From an uncultured Lachnospiraceae bacterium (GTDB taxonomy: Bacteria; Bacillota; Clostridia; Lachnospirales; Lachnospiraceae), in assembly GCA_944376425.1 (NCBI GenBank), contig CALWCS010000045.1, positions 1 to 50,875 on the forward strand: DNA of 50,875 nt, written 5' to 3'. The notes under the pieces were generated by a model. It saw only the letters and a list, made by a program, of their open reading frames with translations. It did no database searches and had not been told where the DNA came from. The translations under genes were made by a program, and so were the position numbers. Shown here in pieces: positions 46,783 to 50,875 of this stretch; within the stretch, counting starts at the first letter, position 1, and the number at the start of each line of letters is the position of its first letter.

Positions 46783-47457
46783 TTGCGTTATCGAATTTTA
46801 ATTGTAGATGATGATATTGCTTTGCTAAAGATGTTAAAAAGCTATTTTGAGAAAAAAGGATATGAAATTGAGACGACACCAGACGGATATGAGGCGCTTA
46901 AGAAAATTCAAAAAGAACCGGATTTGATTCTTTTAGACGTCAACATGCCAAGAATGGATGGGATAGAAGTGTGCCGGAGCATTCGCGACTCCGTGTCATG
47001 TCCGATTCTTTTTTTGACAGCAAAGGTGGAAGAACAAGATCGCGTCAACGGTCTTTTAAGCGGAGGTGACGACTATATTTTGAAGCCGTTTAGCTTAAGG
47101 GAATTAGAGGCAAGAATTATAGCACATTTAAAAAGAGAAGAGAGAAGATTAAAAAAATCGAGACTTCGATTTTGCGACCATTTGATGATTGATTATATCG
47201 GAAAGACACTGCTGTATGACGGACATGAGATTGAAATGACGAAAGCAGAATTTGCCATTGTAGAATTTCTCTCGATGAATGCGGGACAAGTATTTGACAA
47301 AGAAAGAATCTATGAAAAAATATTTGGGTATGATGCAGAAGGAGACAGCAGAAGCATTACGGAGCTGGTGAGAAGGATTCGAAATAAACTGTCTGCTTAC
47401 ACAGATCAGGAATATATTGAGACGGTATGGGGGAATGGATATAAATGGAAAAAATAA
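46783..47457 (+). CDS. OmpR-family response regulator of an ABC-exporter locus
   Basis: The 224-residue regulator begins MRYRILIVDDDIALL from a TTG start at 46783, set by GGAGGTG 5 bases upstream. Longer in-frame readings run back through the preceding terminator and are rejected. The phospho-acceptor is Asp52 in LILLDVNMPRMDG. The receiver Lys is in YILKPFSLREL. The C-terminal winged helix includes EIEMTKAEFAIVEFL and ETVWGNGYKWKK. It overlaps the kinase start by 13 bases. The operon probably controls the ABC exporter that follows. Confidence 0.95.
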   Translation: MRYRILIVDDDIALLKMLKSYFEKKGYEIETTPDGYEALKKIQKEPDLILLDVNMPRMDGIEVCRSIRDSVSCPILFLTAKVEEQDRVNGLLSGGDDYILKPFSLRELEARIIAHLKREERRLKKSRLRFCDHLMIDYIGKTLLYDGHEIEMTKAEFAIVEFLSMNAGQVFDKERIYEKIFGYDAEGDSRSITELVRRIRNKLSAYTDQEYIETVWGNGYKWKK

Positions 47458-48644
47458 GAGGGAAAATCAAAAATCTTTCTTTTCGAAAATCAATTATCTT
47501 TTATGTCAGTCTGTCGCTTGTAATCAGTTTTTTTGCGGCAAACGCCTTGATTTTCGGTGCAAATCATCTGCAGAGAAATATCTGGATGAAATATATAGGG
47601 GAAGAGTACGAAAAGGCATGGGATGATATTGTAAAGACAGAAAGTCCTCTCAGCATTGACGTATATCGTGTCAGCGGTTATGCGATGACACCGTGGGACA
47701 ATACCGTTTCGGAAGTGTGTGATTTTTTGCAGACATGGAGTGTGCTGATTTTTTCAATGACAGGATGCGTTGCGGCAGTTTTTTTGTTTTACAGAAATAA
47801 GATTAAGGAACCGTTAAAAGAACTGTCAGATGGGGCAGGCAGAATTTCGAAAGATGATCTGGCATTTGCAATCACGTATCAAAATCGTGATGAAATGGGA
47901 AGATTGTGTCAGGAATTTGAAAGAATGAGAAAACAGCTTGTCCAAAATAATAAAAAGATGTGGGAAATCGTAGAACAGGAAAAAGCCCTTCGTTCGGCGG
48001 TGGCACATGATATTCGTTCTCCGCTTGCTGTTTTGCGTGGATATCAGGAGATGATGATAGAGTTTTTGCCGGAAGAAAAAATTGATAAAGAACAAATGAT
48101 GGAAATGCTTCAGTCCGGTATGGAGCAGATAGAACGTCTCGATCATTTTTTAGACACAATGAAAAAGCTTTCAAAAATAGAAGATCGTACGGTAGAAAAG
48201 AAAAAAACAGGCATGACAGAAATAAAAAACAGATTTGAAAAAACAGCACAGATGATGAGCAGACAATATAGTATTGTATGTGAAATCGTCTGTAATTCAG
48301 ACACAGAAATTACGGTTGATGAATCGATGATATCTGAGGTCTATGAAAATTTACTTTCTAACGCCCTGCGCTATGCCAAGAAGACGGTTCAGATTTTTCT
48401 TGGGGCAAATCCTGAAAAAAAGAGGATGGAAATTCGAATTGTGGACGATGGAACAGGGTTTACAGAAGAGTTTGAGAAAGTGACGAAAGCTTATTACCAT
48501 GCAAACCCGCAGGATGATTTTAAACATTTTGGACTGGGGTTATATCTGTGCAGAATCTACTGTGAAAAACATGGAGGAAAATTATTGATTGGCAATGCAA
48601 TCTGGGGAGGAGCAGAGGTTAAAGCAATATTCCAGACAGAATAA
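47445..48644 (+). CDS. Sensor histidine kinase with HAMP domain
   Basis: The 399-residue kinase has helices at about residues 16-38 and 98-117 flanking a ~60-residue external sensor region, a HAMP domain (118-170), phospho-acceptor His188 in AVAHDIRSPLAV, and a catalytic domain with NLLSNALRYA, DDGTGF and FGLGLYLC. It partners with the overlapping response regulator. The pair sits directly upstream of an ABC-2 type exporter, an arrangement common in antimicrobial-peptide sensing and resistance in Firmicutes. Confidence 0.95.
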   Translation: MEKIRGKIKNLSFRKSIIFYVSLSLVISFFAANALIFGANHLQRNIWMKYIGEEYEKAWDDIVKTESPLSIDVYRVSGYAMTPWDNTVSEVCDFLQTWSVLIFSMTGCVAAVFLFYRNKIKEPLKELSDGAGRISKDDLAFAITYQNRDEMGRLCQEFERMRKQLVQNNKKMWEIVEQEKALRSAVAHDIRSPLAVLRGYQEMMIEFLPEEKIDKEQMMEMLQSGMEQIERLDHFLDTMKKLSKIEDRTVEKKKTGMTEIKNRFEKTAQMMSRQYSIVCEIVCNSDTEITVDESMISEVYENLLSNALRYAKKTVQIFLGANPEKKRMEIRIVDDGTGFTEEFEKVTKAYYHANPQDDFKHFGLGLYLCRIYCEKHGGKLLIGNAIWGGAEVKAIFQTE

Positions 48645-48650
48645 GATTTC

Positions 48651-48673
48651 ATTGTCTTTTCGTTGTCATTTTC
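48651..48673. promoter_or_regulatory. Tandem direct repeat before the ABC exporter genes
   Basis: TTGTCTTTTC and TTGTCATTTTC occur in tandem, with TTGTC elements 11 bases (one helical turn) apart. This is the spacing of typical OmpR-family binding sites. The repeat lies between the kinase stop and the exporter start, so the adjacent regulator is the natural candidate. Confidence 0.4.
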
Positions 48674-48720
48674 CTGTTATGCTCTTTCTATACAAAACAA
48701 AGAAAGAGAGGCGGGATAAA

Positions 48721-49824
48721 ATGAGGGCTGTCTTAAAACGAGAGATCAGAAATTATTTTAAAAATCCATTGTACTGGATCGGAATTGTCATTGTCATGAT
48801 TTTGACGTATCAGATGGTATCTCCTTATCTGTCAGTGCGATATTTTGAGACAGAAGAGGAAATATCACAGATAGAAATTTCAGAAGATGATGACTTAGAT
48901 ATTATGCAAGGATATGTGATCTCCACTCCAAAAGAACAGATTGAGTACGGAATACAGAGTATGGAACAGGATTTAGAACAATATGAGGAAAATAAAGAGG
49001 GACAGATTCTCTATTGGGAAAATCCGAATCAAGATCCGGCTAAAATCGCGGAAGATGTAAGAAATCAAAATTTTTCAGATATTCCGCAAGCAGTACGCTA
49101 TCTGGAAGAGACGTATCAGATTTATGGCTCGGACTATTATTTTGAGGAAGCAATCTATCACAGAGGAGATCTCAATGAAGTAAATTCTTATCTGGAAGAA
49201 AAATTAGAGGAGCATCCGTATTCCTACTATTTTGCGAGAAAGTTTACTGATTTTTGCGGAATGTTGATGGGATTTTTTGCAACGGTTCTGCTGGCTGTTT
49301 TATTTCTTAGAGACACGAGAAAAGATATTTACGAGCTGCTCCATACAAAACCGATCAAGGCAAGTTCGTATATTTTGGGAAAAATTGGCGGCGGAATGGC
49401 AGTGATCGGAATAGCACTTTTGATTTTGACAGGGATTTTCGGAATACTGTGTGAAATTCATGGCAGAAGGGAAGGACTTCCCGTTCGATTTTCCGATTTT
49501 GTGGTTCATGTGATTTGTTATATTCTGCCGAATATGCTGATGATTACAAGTGTATATGCAGCCATTGCGGTAATTTTTAAAAATCCGCTGCCAGCGATTC
49601 CGCTATTGTTCTTATATATCGTCTATTCCAATATGGGAAGCAGAGTAGATGGCGTCTATGGATATTATGGAAGACCGCTCGCAATTATGGTACGGTTTCC
49701 GGGAATGTTTTTAGATACGAATCCTCCGCCTCTTGCGATGTGGAATCAAATTTTTTTGATCGTAGCGTCGATTGCACTGATCAGCATCACTGCAGTCATC
49801 TTTAAGAGGAGGAGATTCTATTGA
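48721..49824 (+). CDS. ABC-2 type transporter permease
   Basis: The 367-residue membrane protein starts MRAVLKREIRNYF, with its first helix at about residues 19-40. A ~140-residue acidic extracellular region follows, then a cluster of five or six helices. GGCGGGA lies 6 bases upstream. A longer in-frame reading starting inside the kinase gene is rejected. This organisation (helix, large loop, helix bundle) is seen in permeases of bacteriocin or lantibiotic efflux systems. It is encoded with a second membrane protein and an ATPase. Confidence 0.8.
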   Translation: MRAVLKREIRNYFKNPLYWIGIVIVMILTYQMVSPYLSVRYFETEEEISQIEISEDDDLDIMQGYVISTPKEQIEYGIQSMEQDLEQYEENKEGQILYWENPNQDPAKIAEDVRNQNFSDIPQAVRYLEETYQIYGSDYYFEEAIYHRGDLNEVNSYLEEKLEEHPYSYYFARKFTDFCGMLMGFFATVLLAVLFLRDTRKDIYELLHTKPIKASSYILGKIGGGMAVIGIALLILTGIFGILCEIHGRREGLPVRFSDFVVHVICYILPNMLMITSVYAAIAVIFKNPLPAIPLLFLYIVYSNMGSRVDGVYGYYGRPLAIMVRFPGMFLDTNPPPLAMWNQIFLIVASIALISITAVIFKRRRFY

Positions 49825-50465
49825 AAAACGGAAAAATAGCGCTGCCGCTGTATAAAATTTTGTATTCTGTGTGTTTTATTGTGATTCTTTCCGTGATACG
49901 AGGGATCACTATGACGGGTGAGATTGGAATTGCAATGGATCCTAATATTTCCTTGCTGGCTGCTATTTTCTGCGCTGATGCGCTGGAATGTGAATATCGG
50001 GAAAAAAGATGGGAAGTATTTTGCCTGTTTCCCAAAAAGAGCCGTATGAAAACAGTACGGCAGAGATTTTTATTCCAGTTTGGATATCTTTGGATTTTGG
50101 CACTTGCAGGATATTGGTTGTTTTACTGGCAAAGACCAATACAAAATGGAATCTCGGATCTTTATTTATACGGAATTTTTTTCCTTGCTTCAGGAGCTTC
50201 TATTTTCTTTTGGGGTACACTTTCCATGACGATAGTTAATCTGACAAAAAAATTACTGCCAGGAATCGGGATTACGGTTTTCGTCTGGATTTTGGTCAAT
50301 TCTAAGGGCGGGGCAGATATTTTAGGTAATCTCAGTGTATTTGCTTTTGATTTCAGAGATATTATGAAAACAGACGATTATGGATGGCTGGCAGGAAAAG
50401 CAGCAGCGGCGGCAATCGGAGCAGTTTTGCTGATCAGACCGGCTGTTGTAAGAAGAAAGGGGTAG
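49821..50465 (+). CDS. Membrane protein of the ABC exporter
   Basis: The 214-residue hydrophobic protein has about five or six helices. Its TTG start (49821-49823) overlaps the preceding stop by four bases (TTGA) behind AGAGGAGGAG, so it is coupled to the permease. No close family is recognised. Position and topology suggest a second permease subunit, shorter than its partner. Confidence 0.7.
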   Translation: MKNGKIALPLYKILYSVCFIVILSVIRGITMTGEIGIAMDPNISLLAAIFCADALECEYREKRWEVFCLFPKKSRMKTVRQRFLFQFGYLWILALAGYWLFYWQRPIQNGISDLYLYGIFFLASGASIFFWGTLSMTIVNLTKKLLPGIGITVFVWILVNSKGGADILGNLSVFAFDFRDIMKTDDYGWLAGKAAAAAIGAVLLIRPAVVRRKG

Positions 50466-50470
50466 AAGGT

Positions 50471-50875
50471 ATGGGAATTTGGGTCAAAGATGTGACAGTG
50501 ACATTTAAAAATGGCGTAAAAGCAGTGGATCATGTAAATTTACAGATCAACCATGGAATTTATGGATTGCTTGGAGAAAACGGAGCGGGAAAGACGACTC
50601 TGATGCGTGTACTGACGACAATTTTAAAACCAACGGAAGGAACGGTCTGCCTGGATGATTTGGTATATAAGGAAAAGAATTATGAAAAAATTCAAAGCAA
50701 AATCGGCTATCTTCCGCAGGAATTAAATCTGTATCCTGATTTGACAGTCAGAGAGTGTCTGCAATATATGGGAGAACTCGCACAAATTCCGAAAAAAGAA
50801 CGGGAGGAACGCATCGATTATTATCTGGAAAAGACGAGTCTGACAGAACACCAAAAAAAGAAAAACAGACAGCTT
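50471..50875 (+). CDS. ABC exporter ATP-binding protein (3' end beyond window)
   Basis: The first 135 residues are visible, beginning MGIWVKDVTVTFKNGVKAVD. Walker A GENGAGKTT is at residues 35-43 and the Q-loop is IGYLPQELNLYPDLTV. The signature and Walker B motifs lie past the window end. It starts 5 bases after the second membrane gene and completes a permease-permease-ATPase exporter under the upstream two-component system. Confidence 0.93.
   Translation, partial: MGIWVKDVTVTFKNGVKAVDHVNLQINHGIYGLLGENGAGKTTLMRVLTTILKPTEGTVCLDDLVYKEKNYEKIQSKIGYLPQELNLYPDLTVRECLQYMGELAQIPKKEREERIDYYLEKTSLTEHQKKKNRQL

Overview
The window reads as chromosomal DNA of a low-GC Gram-positive gut anaerobe of the Clostridia, most likely a Lachnospiraceae member. 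The reasons are the RpoB/RpoC sequences, the str operon order rpsL-rpsG-fusA-tuf, strong GGAGG-type ribosome sites with frequent TTG/GTG starts, a preQ1-controlled QueT transporter, and a BspA-like leucine-rich-repeat surface protein. The genus is not resolved. No rRNA, tRNA, CRISPR array or insertion sequence was seen.

Layout. 1-3.1 kb: a three-gene ABC importer of the iron-siderophore/corrinoid class. 3.2-11 kb: rpoB-rpoC with its own sigma-A promoter, closed by a bidirectional terminator shared with a minus-strand operon of a VanZ-like and an LCP (LytR-CpsA-Psr) protein, both with low-complexity tails. 13.6-18.5 kb: the str operon, behind a perfect consensus promoter and with a second promoter before tuf. 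18.5-19.1 kb: preQ1-I riboswitch and queT. 19.2-23.3 kb (minus): an orphan AraC-type response regulator and a secreted, circularly permuted GH3 enzyme. 23.7-24.8 kb: a DUF4097 protein. 25.1-29.4 kb: two WYL-like proteins, a DUF2828/TROVE-like vWA protein, then a structured, terminator-ended noncoding stretch. 29.6-35.7 kb: a methyltransferase plus a five-gene nickel/peptide-type ABC importer. 35.7-37.9 kb (minus): a two-component system with a small membrane protein. 46.7 kb to the end: a second two-component system followed by an ABC-2 type exporter, cut by the window end.

The standout is 38.0-46.5 kb. A tyrosine recombinase gene lies inside a segment of about 1.63 kb bounded by 20-bp perfect inverted repeats (38109-38128 and 39721-39740). 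Just inside the left repeat is an outward promoter (TTGATT, 17 bp, TGT-TAGAAT) that now points left into a terminator guarding no visible gene. If the segment flips, this promoter would point at a 1845-residue secreted BspA-like/Ig/FN3 protein and, about 40 bp downstream with no terminator between, at a DNA-binding-type protein with three Cys-rich repeats and an AP2 domain. The arrangement looks like a self-contained, Hin-style phase switch built on a tyrosine recombinase. A 30-bp minisatellite in the surface gene could add a second layer of variation. That the segment inverts, and which orientation is ON, are inferences.
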